From the NCBI RefSeq assembly GCF_000164695.2, contig NC_014643.1:1612001-1676000 (forward strand): a DNA stretch of 64,000 bases. Reading direction: 5' to 3'. This DNA is from Rothia dentocariosa ATCC 17931. Lineage in GTDB: Bacteria > Actinomycetota > Actinomycetes > Actinomycetales > Micrococcaceae. Of this stretch, positions 27,796 to 39,764 are shown one piece after another (position 1 is the first letter of the stretch; each line of letters begins with the position of its first letter). The translations under genes and the position numbers were made by a program. Below the pieces are notes generated by a model. It saw nothing but the letters and a program-made list of their open reading frames with translations, ran no database searches and was not told where the DNA came from.

Positions 27796-29394
27796 CTACA
27801 GCGGAATATTTCCGTGCTTTTTCGCAGGCATAGCGGCACGTTTATCATGCAGAGCGCGAAGAGAAGAGATAATACGCACACGGGTCTCATGGGGGGCGAT
27901 AACCTCATCCACATACCCCAACTCGGCGGCCTGGTACGGGTTCAGAATCTCTTCCTCATACTGCTCAATCAGCTCAGAACGGCGTCCCTCAACATCTTCG
28001 CCAGCCTCCGCAGCTGCGGCAAGATCACGACGATAAAGAATATTGACCGCCCCCTGACCATTAAGCACACCTACCTGGGCGGTAGGCCACGCCATGTTAA
28101 TATCGGCTCCCAGCGTTTTTGACCCCATCGCAATATATGCGCCACCAAAAGCCTTGCGAGTAATGATTGTAATGAGCGGTACAGTCGCCTCCGCATAGGC
28201 GTAGAGCAGCTTAGCACCGCGGCGAATAATACCGTTGAACTCCTGATCCGTACCTGGCAAGAATCCGGGAACGTCCACAAACGTCAAAATCGGAATATTG
28301 AAAGCATCGCAATTACGCACAAAACGCGCAGCCTTCTCAGCGGCGGCAATATCGAGACATCCCGCAAACTGTGTAGGTTGATTTGCCACAATACCCACTG
28401 TGCGACCCTCCACACGGGCATAACCAATCATGACATTCGGGGCGAATAACGCCTGAAGCTCGAAGAAATGCCCATCATCAACCACGGACTCGATCACATC
28501 GCGCATATCATAAGGCTGATTCGCAGAATCGGGGATGAGAGTATCAAGATCCAGATCATCCACCACGACCTCAAACTCCTGGTCATGATCCAACGGCAGC
28601 GACTCTGACAGGTTATTGGAGGGCAAGAATTCCAAAAGCTCCCGCACGAAATCGAAAGCGTCTTCTTCATCTTCGGCAAGGTAAGCACTCGTGCCGGTTA
28701 TTGCATTATGCTGACGGGCGCCGCCCAAGGTTTCCATGTCAACCTGCTCACCGGTGACCGCCTTAATAACGTCCGGACCCGTGATAAACATATGCGAGGT
28801 TTTATCGACCATCACAATAAAATCAGTGAGCGCGGGGGAGTATGCGGCACCACCTGCGCAGGGACCCATAATAATTGAAATCTGTGGAATAACACCCGAA
28901 GAACGCACATTCATCCGGAAAATATCGGCAAACAGCGCCAGAGAGGCCACCCCCTCCTGGATGCGAGCCCCGCCGCCATCGTTAATGCCGATCACCGGGC
29001 AGCCATTCTTGAGGGCAAACTTCTGCACCTTCACGATCTTCTCGCCGTTCACCTGCGAGAGCGAACCCCCGTACACCGTAAAATCTTGAGAATAGATAGC
29101 GACAAGACGCCCATCAATGGTGCCGTAGCCCGAAACTAAGCCGTCACCGAGCGGTTTTTTCTTGTCCATACCGAAAGCCGTGGTACGGTGGCGAGCTAAG
29201 GCGTCAAACTCTACAAAAGAACCCTCATCGAGAATCATGTCGATGCGCTCGCGCGCCGTATTCTTACCGCGTGCATGCTGTTTATCTACAGCTGCCTGCC
29301 CGCCGGGGGCAAGGGTCTGCTCGCGACGAGCATAAAAATCGGCGAGTTTACCGGCGGTCGTACTCAAGTCGTATTCCTGAGCGTTCTCAGACAT
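27796..29394 (-). CDS. accD: Acyl-CoA carboxylase beta subunit (carboxyltransferase, AccD5/PccB type)
   Basis: 532 residues from the ATG at 29394, which has GAGG 5 bases upstream; a longer frame to 29424 has no site. Two crotonase-fold halves are seen: the N half with [30 protein letters not shown] and [16 protein letters not shown], and the C half with [30 protein letters not shown] and [21 protein letters not shown]. The subunit transfers the carboxyl group from biotin on AccA3 to propionyl-CoA and/or acetyl-CoA, giving methylmalonyl- or malonyl-CoA. It heads an operon with accE, and birA is divergent upstream. Confidence 0.93.
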   Translation of the reverse strand: MSENAQEYDLSTTAGKLADFYARREQTLAPGGQAAVDKQHARGKNTARERIDMILDEGSFVEFDALARHRTTAFGMDKKKPLGDGLVSGYGTIDGRLVAIYSQDFTVYGGSLSQVNGEKIVKVQKFALKNGCPVIGINDGGGARIQEGVASLALFADIFRMNVRSSGVIPQISIIMGPCAGGAAYSPALTDFIVMVDKTSHMFITGPDVIKAVTGEQVDMETLGGARQHNAITGTSAYLAEDEEDAFDFVRELLEFLPSNNLSESLPLDHDQEFEVVVDDLDLDTLIPDSANQPYDMRDVIESVVDDGHFFELQALFAPNVMIGYARVEGRTVGIVANQPTQFAGCLDIAAAEKAARFVRNCDAFNIPILTFVDVPGFLPGTDQEFNGIIRRGAKLLYAYAEATVPLITIITRKAFGGAYIAMGSKTLGADINMAWPTAQVGVLNGQGAVNILYRRDLAAAAEAGEDVEGRRSELIEQYEEEILNPYQAAELGYVDEVIAPHETRVRIISSLRALHDKRAAMPAKKHGNIPL

Positions 29395-29590
29395 GTATTC
29401 CTCGATTCGTGCGGCACGCATCATGGGTAGAGGGTGTTTATGACGTGCGGTGTCGATACAGATAGTAGGTTTTCTCAGGCTAGAAAAGCTACCCTATCAA
29501 CTATAGTGTGCGGGGCGGTCATGGTGCCAGGTACCCGCGTATTTTCGTTATACGTGTTGCCGGTCAGATTCCTATGCCCCATCGTGATAA

Positions 29591-29632
29591 ACCCGCCGGT
29601 TCGTTGCCTGGTGAGGGCACAAAGCGGCGGGT
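29591..29632 (-). terminator. Hairpin after the YciI gene
   Basis: ACCCGCCG and CGGCGGGT pair around a partly paired loop, 24 bases after the YciI stop. No clear T run. Confidence 0.45.
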
Positions 29633-29656
29633 CGAAAACGGTACTGAGGGGTAAAA

Positions 29657-29941
29657 CTAGCGGATGCTGCCCAGAACCGGGTTCCATTCGCCGATAGTGT
29701 AGGACTCGACGGCACCGCCAATTTTCATGGGGTCGTTCTTGACGATGGTCTCGGCGGCATCAAAAGAATCAACTTGAGCGATTAGGAGAGCACCTACGGA
29801 CACCGAGTCTTTCAGAAGCGGACCGGAAACTACGATCGTACCTTCCTGAACGCGTGTAGAGAGGTATTCACGGTGCGCCGGACGATGTGCATCCTGAAGG
29901 GCTGGGTCTCCGTAGACGTAAGAAATGACATAGTATGCCAT
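29657..29941 (-). CDS. YciI family protein
   Basis: 94 residues with the YciI ferredoxin-like pattern: a first strand YYVISYVYGDP, the conserved RPAHREYL helix with the His of the putative His-Asp pair, the GPLLKDS turn, ALLIAQVDSFDAAETIVKNDP, and a final strand ending EWNPVLG. YciI proteins resemble small dehydratases or hydrolases and are often fused to other domains; the true substrate is unknown. ATG start with GAAAGGA upstream. It sits between accD (same strand) and birA (divergent). Confidence 0.85.
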   Translation of the reverse strand: MAYYVISYVYGDPALQDAHRPAHREYLSTRVQEGTIVVSGPLLKDSVSVGALLIAQVDSFDAAETIVKNDPMKIGGAVESYTIGEWNPVLGSIR

Positions 29942-30086
29942 GGCGGGTTCCTTTCCTGTGGTATTTACCGGTGGTTATCTGTCTCCAAGGGTACGCGCAG
30001 GGCGTAGACCCCAGTTACTCTACTATCTCACACCCGTACGAGAGCTCAGCATCACGAAGTACAGAGTGTACAAGGCTCCGAGCCAC

Positions 30087-30092
30087 TATGAT
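30087..30092 (+). promoter_or_regulatory. -10 element next to the birA start
   Basis: TATGAT ends 7 bases before the ATG at 30100, with no ribosome site between them. This suggests a leaderless birA transcript and decides the start. No -35 element is visible. Confidence 0.4.
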
Positions 30093-30099
30093 GGTACAT

Positions 30100-31086
30100 A
30101 TGTCGCTACCAGACCAGAGGCCTGCAATCCTTGATCCGTCCCGTATTCTCCCCGAAGCACGTGAGGCAGGGTACAGCTTCGTGCGCGTTTACGATGTTGT
30201 CGATACGACAAACACCGAAATTGTTCGGCGCCTTACACGCGGGGAACCGTGCGAACGTACCGAATTGGGGGAATTGTCGGTTTTTACCACCCTTTATATG
30301 ACTGCCGGAAAAGGACGTATGGACCGCGCGTGGACAGCTCCTGCGGGTACTTGCTTAGCCACCAGCATTGTGGTGCGCCCCCATGCGGGTATTGGGCAAC
30401 AACTGCCACCCACAAGCTACCATTGGCTGACTATGCTTGCCGGGCTGAGCGTGCTTGATGTCTGGCGTGAGTTGGGGCTTGATGCCGCCTTGAAATGGCC
30501 CAATGATCTGGTCATTCAAGGTCGTAAGGCATGCGGTATTCTCGCCCTGCTTCTGAGCGAACCGGCTCAAGCGCCGGGGAGGAAAGAGCGCCTGAGCATT
30601 GTCGTGGGGATTGGGCAGAACCTGAATATGCGTGAAGACCAGGTGCCTGTACCGACCGCCACGAGCGCTCTTATCCAACGCGGTGAACCCGTTGATAATC
30701 ATGTGGTTTTGAACCGTATGCTGACCATTTTTGCCCGTCGCTATCGTGAGTTTGTAAGCGTTGGGGGAGACCCCCAAAAAACTTTGCTGTGCGGACGGTC
30801 TCTGCTTGATCAGGCACGTGCCGCCACGGTGACGCTGGGAGCCGAGGTATCGGTGCACCTTCCTGATGGACGCATCGTCACCGGAGTCGCAACCGATCTT
30901 GATGCTCAAGGGCGCATCCTAATTCGTGATACAACCGGTGCCGTGCAGGCCTATTCCGTAGGAGACATTGAACATTTGCGTCCGGCGGATGGAAGCTACG
31001 GTAATTTTTATCCTGCCCTTAGACAGGAAGATTCTCCAACGCTAACACCGTCTGAGATAACCCCTAATACTTCTGCAAAGGCATAA
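30100..31086 (+). CDS. birA: Biotin-[acetyl-CoA-carboxylase] ligase
   Basis: 328 residues from the ATG at 30100 (MSLPDQRPA); ATG codons at 30088 and 30091 are alternatives. It activates biotin to biotinyl-AMP and attaches it to the carrier lysine, here K573 of AccA3. Visible motifs: VVDTTNTEIVRRL, the biotin-binding GKGRMDRAWTAPAGTCLATS loop (the usual GRGRxGRxW becomes GKGRMDRAW), LKWPNDLVIQGRKACGIL with the catalytic Lys region, and VVGIGQNLN. The C-terminal SH3-like cap (about 250-300) is present. No N-terminal helix-turn-helix exists, so this is a group I enzyme that does not repress transcription. Placed beside accD-accE as in mycobacteria. Confidence 0.93.
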   Translation: MSLPDQRPAILDPSRILPEAREAGYSFVRVYDVVDTTNTEIVRRLTRGEPCERTELGELSVFTTLYMTAGKGRMDRAWTAPAGTCLATSIVVRPHAGIGQQLPPTSYHWLTMLAGLSVLDVWRELGLDAALKWPNDLVIQGRKACGILALLLSEPAQAPGRKERLSIVVGIGQNLNMREDQVPVPTATSALIQRGEPVDNHVVLNRMLTIFARRYREFVSVGGDPQKTLLCGRSLLDQARAATVTLGAEVSVHLPDGRIVTGVATDLDAQGRILIRDTTGAVQAYSVGDIEHLRPADGSYGNFYPALRQEDSPTLTPSEITPNTSAKA

Positions 31087-31088
31087 GC

Positions 31089-31580
31089 ATGAAACTGCGT
31101 GGCAAACTCTACCCCGGCGAACAGACCATTATCTTGACGAGGGCTCATCCCGGCGCTCTTGTGGGAGCCTTCGTCTACCTGCTGGTGGCCTTTACCTCAG
31201 CAAGTTTTGCCTCGACCGCACGATCATCGGGGCTGCTCTTCTGGGCGGGCAGTGTGGTAGCTGCGGTTACCGCTCTGGTGGCTCTTCGTAAGATATGGCG
31301 CTGGTCTGTCACACGATACGCTATCACCACGCATCGCATCATGATTATTAAGGGTCTGATGCGCCGTAATGCTGACATATCCTTGCTGCTTGACGGCATG
31401 GGAAATCGTTGGGTTTCGCAGAGTAGCCTGGGTGCTTGGATGGGGTACGGATCTTTCCATGTTGATTATGCAGGAGGGTTTCGGCACCAGCTTATGCACC
31501 TTCCAAACCCCGAACGGTTCCGGAATATTGTCGAGCATGCCTGGCAGGACTACTATCCGTTACGTGTTAGTTATGTTTAG
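31089..31580 (+). CDS. PH domain-containing membrane protein (bPH2/DUF304)
   Basis: 163 residues starting 3 bases after birA, so co-translated with it. Two hydrophobic helices (about 25-45 and 50-66) are followed by a small bacterial PH domain with the RYAITTHRIMIIKGLMRRNADISLLLDGM pattern (TxxRixixxG...di.l). Rv3278c-type proteins of this family sit beside birA in other actinobacteria. The role is unknown; membrane location with a cytoplasmic PH-like domain is inferred. Confidence 0.8.
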   Translation: MKLRGKLYPGEQTIILTRAHPGALVGAFVYLLVAFTSASFASTARSSGLLFWAGSVVAAVTALVALRKIWRWSVTRYAITTHRIMIIKGLMRRNADISLLLDGMGNRWVSQSSLGAWMGYGSFHVDYAGGFRHQLMHLPNPERFRNIVEHAWQDYYPLRVSYV

Positions 31581-31745
31581 GGTCTAGCGGGCGAGATTTT
31601 TGCCTGGTAAGGGTAGAATAATGTGGGCAAGCATACTTTTTATGTCTGCCCGGAAGAGCACACGGGTATTCTTAATGTGAAATATTGCACCCGAATACAG
31701 TGTGCTGCATATATCCAGGGGACAAGGAAGGAGAACTCAACGCCT

Positions 31746-32915
31746 ATGACTCATGAGAGCCTATCTGGCGATAGCGTTGAGGCTACCCCGTATAAGAATC
31801 CCCGAACGTTGGGCCCCGAAACCCAGATGTTGAATCTGCGTATTCTGCAGAACCTGGCGCAAAACAATATTTACCGTGACGAAACCTCAAAAGAAGGCGT
31901 GCGCGTGCTTGAACGCGCCCTGCTGGGAGAGGGCCGCCGATATAAACCCCGAGAAGCCGCTGCTGCCGCGCAGATGAGCCTTGAAGATGCTCGCCGGATC
32001 TGGCGCAATATGGGTTTTCCTGATATTCACGCTGCCGATCCTCATTTCACGGAACTCGACGTCAGTATGCTCGAAGACCTGGAGAATCTCAACCGAACGA
32101 ATCTTGTTGCGGAAGAGAGCATTGTCTCTTTGACACGGTCCGTAGGGCAGCTGACCGATCGCATTGTGGCGTGGCAGATTGAAACGCTGGTGCACGACAT
32201 TATGGATCGTGATGGTGTAGACGATGCGCAGGCACGCCGTCAGCTTCTTTTCCGTCTTGCAGATCTCATGCCGGTTCTCGAAGAACTCGCTCTCTATGCT
32301 TATCGTCGTCAAATGTATACGGGTGTTCTTCGTCTCGCTCTGCGCGAGAATAAAAAGCTGGGGCCGGAGCCAGCTCAGCTTCCCCTCGTGCGGGGTGTAG
32401 GTTTCGTTGATTTGGTGTCGTATACCTCCCTGGTTCGTAACCTGAGTGCCCCCGAATTAGCGCGTCTTATCAACCGTTTTGAGCAAAGCTGCCTCGACAT
32501 TATTGCTCCGAGCGGCGGGCGCATCATTAAGACTCTAGGCGATGAAGTTTTCTTCCTCACGGAGGCTCCCGAGGCTATCGCCGAGATCAGTCTGAAACTG
32601 GCGGAGCAAATCGGAAAAGACCCTGAACTGCCAGAAGTGCGTGTAGCATTTATTTGGGGCGAGGTCCTGGCGAATCGTGGAGATGTTTATGGTTCGAGCG
32701 TAAACCTTGCTTCACGGCTGGTATCTCTCGCGGAACCTGGTTCTGTGCTGACCGACAGCGAGACCGCCGAAACGCTCAAAGAGTATGGCGACCGCTTTAC
32801 TCTGACGTACCAAGGCACACGCAACGTGCGTAGCTTTGGTAATGTAGACCCTGTGGCGGTTACGCCCGGCGCTAGTTACATAACGGAGAACGATACATCA
32901 TGGCAACTCCCTTGA
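31746..32915 (+). CDS. Class III adenylate cyclase with Rv1264-type regulatory domain
   Basis: 389 residues from the ATG at 31746, which has AAGGAG 12 bases upstream; an upstream in-frame GTG at 31623 is less likely. The N-terminal helical region (about 20-200) matches the Ad_Cy_reg autoinhibitory domain of the pH-sensing mycobacterial enzyme Rv1264. The C-terminal cyclase domain keeps every key residue: metal-binding D222 (GFVDLVSYT) and D266 (KTLGDEVFF), purine-selecting K262 and D314, and transition-state N320 and R324 (GSSVNLASRL). It should make cAMP in the cytoplasm. Its last 16 bases overlap a PP2C phosphatase gene, so the two are co-translated. Downstream of birA and the PH protein on the same strand. 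Confidence 0.88.
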   Translation: MTHESLSGDSVEATPYKNPRTLGPETQMLNLRILQNLAQNNIYRDETSKEGVRVLERALLGEGRRYKPREAAAAAQMSLEDARRIWRNMGFPDIHAADPHFTELDVSMLEDLENLNRTNLVAEESIVSLTRSVGQLTDRIVAWQIETLVHDIMDRDGVDDAQARRQLLFRLADLMPVLEELALYAYRRQMYTGVLRLALRENKKLGPEPAQLPLVRGVGFVDLVSYTSLVRNLSAPELARLINRFEQSCLDIIAPSGGRIIKTLGDEVFFLTEAPEAIAEISLKLAEQIGKDPELPEVRVAFIWGEVLANRGDVYGSSVNLASRLVSLAEPGSVLTDSETAETLKEYGDRFTLTYQGTRNVRSFGNVDPVAVTPGASYITENDTSWQLP

Positions 32916-33820
32916 ACCTGACCCTGCGCACCGGTGGTGCGACTCATCGTGGGGCTCATCGTGACAACAACGAGGACTCGATGGCTGTAGCGGGGTCTCT
33001 ATGCGTGGTGGCCGACGGTATGGGCGGTCACGAAGCGGGAGAGGTCGCATCGCGGTTGTGTGTACGTCAGCTGGCGTATTCGCATTTTTTTACTCGACCC
33101 GGCGGTATGAGCGAAGAAGAACAAGAAAACTACCGCCAGCGTGTCGAAAAGATTAAACAGGACTACCAAGATAAAAATTCAAAGCAACGTCATCGTCGTT
33201 TAACAAATGAACTGAACCATGAAATTGTGCGTGCCCTTGATCGCACACGTGAGATTTTGGGTGAAACGAACGACAGTATTAAAGATGCGCTCTCGCGTTC
33301 AGGCGGTACCACCGTAACCGGCGCGTGGCTTACCAATATAGGTCAGCAGTACCTGTGGGTTGTCTTTAATATTGGCGATTCTCGTACATACCGGTTGATG
33401 CGTGAAGACGATGGTATTCACCATGCTGAAATGGAACGCCTGCCGGGCAACGAGGGCAATGTATCTCTTGAGCAGGTCACTACTGATCACTCTGAGGTTC
33501 AATATTTGGTGGATGAAGGGCAGATTACTCAGCTTGAAGCCCTAACGCACCCGCGCAGAAATGTGATTACCCGTGCACTAGGTACAGGTAATTTTTGGGA
33601 ACCCGATTTTTGGGTGCTTCCCGCACGAGTGGGCGACCGTCTGATGCTCTGCTCGGACGGTCTTTCTGGCGAGCTTTCCCATGAATATATGGCGCGTGTT
33701 CTTACCTCTATACGTCACCCGCAAGATGCCGCCGATGTGCTACAGCATGAGGCGTTGCGCTCGGGTGGTCGCGATAATATTACCGTGATTGTTGCTGACG
33801 CCATAGAAGCGCAAGACTAG
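32900..33820 (+). CDS. PP2C-family serine/threonine protein phosphatase
   Basis: 306 residues, starting inside the 3' end of the cyclase gene. All PP2C motifs are present: RDNNEDSM with metal Asp, VADGMGGHEAGE, the GGTTVTGAWL strand, GDSRTYR, TDHSEVQYLV, LCSDGLSGELSH and SGGRDNITVIVAD. No transmembrane segment is visible, unlike PstP, so it is soluble. A charged helical insertion lies at about 70-110 (EEQENYRQRVEKIKQDY). It removes phosphate from Ser/Thr of proteins using Mn/Mg. Coupled translation with a cyclase suggests linked signalling outputs, but a direct link is only inferred. Confidence 0.9.
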   Translation: MATPLNLTLRTGGATHRGAHRDNNEDSMAVAGSLCVVADGMGGHEAGEVASRLCVRQLAYSHFFTRPGGMSEEEQENYRQRVEKIKQDYQDKNSKQRHRRLTNELNHEIVRALDRTREILGETNDSIKDALSRSGGTTVTGAWLTNIGQQYLWVVFNIGDSRTYRLMREDDGIHHAEMERLPGNEGNVSLEQVTTDHSEVQYLVDEGQITQLEALTHPRRNVITRALGTGNFWEPDFWVLPARVGDRLMLCSDGLSGELSHEYMARVLTSIRHPQDAADVLQHEALRSGGRDNITVIVADAIEAQD

Positions 33821-33865
33821 TCTTTCCCCGTGACATTAACCGGCGCATCGGGGAGAGCGAACGGT

Positions 33866-36100
<2,235 letters not shown>

Positions 36101-36112
36101 GACTCTTACTCC

Positions 36113-36907
36113 GAGTTATCTACCAAATAACGGCGAAAGGTTACGCTGTAGCTGGTATTTGGTGTGGGGTAGCGCAGCTGCATGATGTACTGCGATGAAG
36201 GTCCTGAAACCCGGTAATAGAGTTGTTAACGCCCGAAAATAGCTCTATATGGGGTGACATAAGCACATAATCTCCCAAAGACCGTGCATATATGCTAAGG
36301 CGCGCCAGCGCGCCGCAGAGCTGTTAAGCGGGTTGGGCTCATGTCGTCATGAACCCTTAAAACACGCCGCAAGCGAAAAATTTTTAAAAATTTTTAAATG
36401 GGTGCAGGGTCACTATTACGAAATGATAAAGCCCACCCCCAGAAACAGAATATAGAAGAGTCGTTCTTGTATGCTTCCTTGGTATGGCAATGGATGAGTA
36501 GGAATCGAGGTTTTAAAAGTTTGAACTTAGCCTACCCTGAGTTAATTTACCTGGGAGTTCCCTGTGAGAACTCAGAACGCTTGCTGGGAGCATAGAAGAG
36601 GTTGGAATCTTGAGTTTTCTCAGCTATCTTTATCTGCAGAACGATTCCTTTATTGGGAGTCAATCAGAAATTTAGTTTTGGGACCGGAAACCCCAAAACG
36701 ATGCCCGGTTCTACCGCACGTCCCCACGTGAGGATGCGCCTCTGCCGTCTACCCCGCAATACGCGACTATGGTGGAAGCGCGAATCACGTGGATAGCCGC
36801 TCACATGGTAGAGCCTCGACAAGTAATCAATTTGTTAAAACGGGTGAGCGGTAACGCTATGAAGCTCCGGGGACGGAGTGAGCGTGGATGGCCTTATTTG
36901 GAGCATT
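36113..36907. other. Long non-coding region upstream of the Rpf-like gene
   Basis: About 800 bases with no supported gene. It holds several hairpins: ACCAAATA...TATTTGGT (36122-36163), GGCGCGC-CA-GCGCGCC near 36300, an A/T run near 36380-36400, and GTTTTGGG...CCCAAAAC (36675-36699). A DtxR/IdeR-like half-site (TTAGCCTACCCTGA) lies near 36530. The last 200 bases are more GC-rich and may form a structured leader. The conserved bases of the c-di-AMP riboswitch, often found before rpf genes, are not visible. Confidence 0.45.
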
Positions 36908-37603
36908 ATGAAGAACACTTCCGCAATCCGCCGTACTGTTGCTGCTCTCGCTATTGGTGGTGCAGCTGCAGCCGCTGCCGCGCCTGCTGCAAACGCAGCA
37001 CCGGCATCCACCTGGGATGCTTTGGCACAGTGTGAGTCCGGTGGTAACTGGGCAACCAACACTGGCAACGGTTTCTACGGTGGTCTGCAGTTCACCCAGC
37101 AGTCCTGGAACGGTGTCGGCATGTCCGGTTCCCCCATGAACGCTTCCCGTGAACAGCAGATTGAGGCAGCAGAGCGTCTGCTTGCACAGCAGGGCTGGGG
37201 CGCATGGCCCGCATGCTCCTCGAAGCTCGGTCTGTCCGGTAACGCAACCCCCTCCTACACCGATCCCGGTGCAGCTCAGCAGGAGGTAGCACCTCAGGCA
37301 CAGGCTCAGCAGTCCTACTCCGAGCCCGTTCAGGAAGCAGCACCTGCTGCTCCCGCACCTACGACTCAGGCTCCTGCTCAGGAAGCTCCCGCAGCACCTG
37401 TTCAGGAAGCAGCACCTGCAGCTCAGGCACCCGCAGCAACCGCTGCTGGCACCTACACCGTGCAGTCCGGTGATACCCTCTCCGGTATCGCTGCTCAGCT
37501 CGGCGTTGCTGGTGGTTACCAGGCAATCGCAGCTGCTAACACCGACGTTGTCTACAACGTTGACCTGATCTTCCCCGGTCAGGTTCTGAACATCCCCGCA
37601 TAA
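36908..37603 (+). CDS. Secreted Rpf-like transglycosylase with LysM domain
   Basis: 231 residues from the ATG at 36908, with GGAG 5 bases upstream; a longer frame from 36878 has no site and a poor N-terminus. Signal peptide 1-30 (cut after ANA). The Rpf/transglycosylase domain (about 33-112) has [13 protein letters not shown] with catalytic E43, the [17 protein letters not shown] motif and a conserved Cys pair (C42 and the one in PACSSK). A Pro/Ala/Gln-rich linker follows (about 120-183), then one LysM (about 187-231, [17 protein letters not shown]) that binds peptidoglycan. Such proteins cleave cell-wall glycan and can stimulate regrowth of resting cells. Codon use is very biased (cgt, gct, acc), as in highly expressed genes. 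Confidence 0.9.
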   Translation: MKNTSAIRRTVAALAIGGAAAAAAAPAANAAPASTWDALAQCESGGNWATNTGNGFYGGLQFTQQSWNGVGMSGSPMNASREQQIEAAERLLAQQGWGAWPACSSKLGLSGNATPSYTDPGAAQQEVAPQAQAQQSYSEPVQEAAPAAPAPTTQAPAQEAPAAPVQEAAPAAQAPAATAAGTYTVQSGDTLSGIAAQLGVAGGYQAIAAANTDVVYNVDLIFPGQVLNIPA

Positions 37604-37630
37604 TTTAGGGAGTTCACCTTAACGTAGACA

Positions 37631-37669
37631 TATGAGCCCCACCTTCCTTCGGGAAGGTGGGGCTCATAT
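37631..37669 (+). terminator. UUCG-capped terminator after the Rpf-like gene
   Basis: TATGAGCCCCACCTTCC pairs perfectly with GGAAGGTGGGGCTCATA around a TTCG tetraloop, about 30 bases after the stop. Pairing continues outward (TAGAC/GTCTA). No T run follows. Confidence 0.8.
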
Positions 37670-37862
37670 ACGTCTAGGCACGATACTGCCCTTTACACTT
37701 CAGACTTATGAATGCCAGAGCGAAAATCTATTCTGTGCAGGCTATAGGTTTGGAGCCCCTGCAAATCTAAAAACTCTCTCGCTAGATCACCGATACGTCA
37801 GCATACCTGCGAGCCGGCGGGTACACTAGATAGAGAATTGAAAGTATACCTAACGGAGAATC

Positions 37863-38159
37863 ATGTCTGCCATCACCACCGAGCAGGTTAAGCACCTTGC
37901 CGAACTGGCACGCATCGAGATGACCGAGGACGAGCTCAATGCTATGGCGGCAGAGCTCGATATTATTGTCAGCTCGATGGAGCATCTGTCTGAAACCGTC
38001 ACCCCAGACATACCCCCGACCAGCCATCCGATTTCGCTTCAGAACGTCTTGCGTGAAGATGTTGTGGGGCAGACCCTCACCCAGGAAGAGGCGCTTTCAG
38101 GTGCCCCCGATGCGCAGGATGGCAAATTCCGCGTGCCCGCAATTCTCGACGAAGACTAA
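37863..38159 (+). CDS. gatC: Asp/Glu-tRNA amidotransferase subunit C
   Basis: 98 residues. The first gene of a gatCAB operon. GatC wraps the GatA-GatB interface. The sequence has the family pattern TEQVKHLAELARIEMTEDEL, VTPDIPPTSHP and LREDVVG. ATG start with GGAGA 5 bases upstream; a TACACT -10 candidate lies near 37821. GatCAB converts Glu-tRNA(Gln) and/or Asp-tRNA(Asn) to the amidated form. Confidence 0.95.
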   Translation: MSAITTEQVKHLAELARIEMTEDELNAMAAELDIIVSSMEHLSETVTPDIPPTSHPISLQNVLREDVVGQTLTQEEALSGAPDAQDGKFRVPAILDED

Positions 38160-38168
38160 GGGGAAGAC

Positions 38169-39764
38169 GTGAACGAACTTATTGTGCTCACTGCGGCTGA
38201 AGCCGCTCAAAAACTTGCAGCCGGTGAGATTTCTGCCGTTGAGCTTACCCGGGCGCATATAGATCGCATTGAAGCAACCGATGGCACCCCACTCAGCGAG
38301 AGCCGCGCTGACGGTAAAAGTGGTCTGAACGCTTTCCTGCACATCAACCGTGAGGAAGCCCTGGAGACCGCGCAGGCTGTTGATGCTGACCGTGCGGCAG
38401 GTCAAGAGCTGCCCGCGCTCGCTGGTGTACCCATCGCCGTTAAAGACTTGATCGTCACAAAGGGACAGCCCACCACCGCCGGATCGCGCATGCTTGAAGG
38501 ATGGATGAGCCCCTATGACGGTACCGTAACTCGCAAGGTGCGTGCAGCACGCATGCCAATCTTGGGGAAGACTAACCTCGACGAGTTTGCTATGGGTTCC
38601 TCGAATGAGCACTCGGCATTCGGCGTAGTTCGTAACCCATGGGCGCTTGATCGTGCCCCCGGCGGCTCTGGCGGCGGATCTGCCAGCGCTGTTGCGGCTT
38701 TCCAGGCTCCCTTAGCTCTTGGAACTGATACAGGCGGATCTATTCGCCAGCCTGCTTCCCTCACCGGTTCTGTAGGCGTAAAACCGACCTACGGTTCGGT
38801 ATCCCGCTACGGCGTAATTGCTATGGCATCTTCGCTTGACCAAGTAGGTCCCTGCGCTCGTACCGTGCTCGATACCGCGATGCTTCACGAAGCTATCGCC
38901 GGTCACGACCCCATGGACTCTACCTCTTTGAATGAACCAGTCGGTTCTTTTGCAGCTCAGGCTCTTGAGGGTGCCAACCCTGAATCCCTCAAAGGGATGC
39001 GCATCGGCGTTATTAAAGAACTCGGTGGCGGTTCCGGCAGTGGCTTCCAACAGGGCGTTCTTGACCGTTTCCACGACGCACTAAAGCTGCTGGAGAAGGC
39101 TGGGGCTGAGGTTGTAGAAGTTTCCCTTCCCTCGGTAAAGGAAGCGATTAGCGCCTACTACATGATTATGTCCTCCGAGGTATCTTCAAACCTGGCAAAA
39201 TACGACGGTGTGCGGTACGGCCTGCGCGTTATACCCGAAGACGGCCCGGTGACCATTGAGCGCGTCATGGCAGCTACCCGCGAAGCTGGTTTTGGCGACG
39301 AGACTAAGCGCCGCATCATTTTGGGTACCTATGCACTATCAGCGGGTAACTACGATGCCCACTACGGTGCGGCATTGCGCGTGCGTACTCTTATTCAGCG
39401 TGATTACACCGCGGCTTTTGAGAAGTGCGATGTGCTGGTTTCTCCGACTTCGCCAACGACCGCCTTCAAACTGGGTGAGAAAACTAAAGGTGACCCCATG
39501 GCGATGTACTTGGGCGATGTGGCAACCGTGCCGGTAAACCTTGCAGGGGTTCCTGCGATTTCGCTTCCGGCAGGCGTTGCTGACGAAGACGGATTGCCAG
39601 TGGGCATACAGTTCACCGCCCCCGCACGCGAAGATGCACGCCTGTACCGAGTGGGTGCCGGTTTGGAAGCGCTTCTGAACGATACCTGGGGTGCGCCGTT
39701 CTACACCCGCATTCCCAACACCGAAAATCTGATTAGCGACTTTGACTTTGGGGGTACCAAGTAA
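38169..39764 (+). CDS. gatA: Asp/Glu-tRNA amidotransferase subunit A
   Basis: 531 residues, GTG start 9 bases after gatC with GGGGAAG upstream. Amidase-signature enzyme that releases ammonia from glutamine. The Ser-cisSer-Lys triad is visible: Lys in [10 protein letters not shown] (near residue 92), the cis-Ser in [13 protein letters not shown] and the nucleophilic Ser in [13 protein letters not shown]. Also present are [14 protein letters not shown] and the C-terminal [12 protein letters not shown]. Its stop shares a base with the gatB start, so translation is coupled. Confidence 0.97.
   Translation: MNELIVLTAAEAAQKLAAGEISAVELTRAHIDRIEATDGTPLSESRADGKSGLNAFLHINREEALETAQAVDADRAAGQELPALAGVPIAVKDLIVTKGQPTTAGSRMLEGWMSPYDGTVTRKVRAARMPILGKTNLDEFAMGSSNEHSAFGVVRNPWALDRAPGGSGGGSASAVAAFQAPLALGTDTGGSIRQPASLTGSVGVKPTYGSVSRYGVIAMASSLDQVGPCARTVLDTAMLHEAIAGHDPMDSTSLNEPVGSFAAQALEGANPESLKGMRIGVIKELGGGSGSGFQQGVLDRFHDALKLLEKAGAEVVEVSLPSVKEAISAYYMIMSSEVSSNLAKYDGVRYGLRVIPEDGPVTIERVMAATREAGFGDETKRRIILGTYALSAGNYDAHYGAALRVRTLIQRDYTAAFEKCDVLVSPTSPTTAFKLGEKTKGDPMAMYLGDVATVPVNLAGVPAISLPAGVADEDGLPVGIQFTAPAREDARLYRVGAGLEALLNDTWGAPFYTRIPNTENLISDFDFGGTK

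Noticed and set aside
36398..36595. 65-codon frame upstream of the Rpf-like gene
   Set aside because: No ribosome site, no recognisable product, and AT-rich non-coding composition.
36640..36907. c-di-AMP (ydaO/yuaA) riboswitch before the Rpf-like gene
   Set aside because: Expected from the gene type, but the conserved 3' segments such as GTCAGCTAACC are absent, and the only similar GGGGAC word lies too near the start codon.
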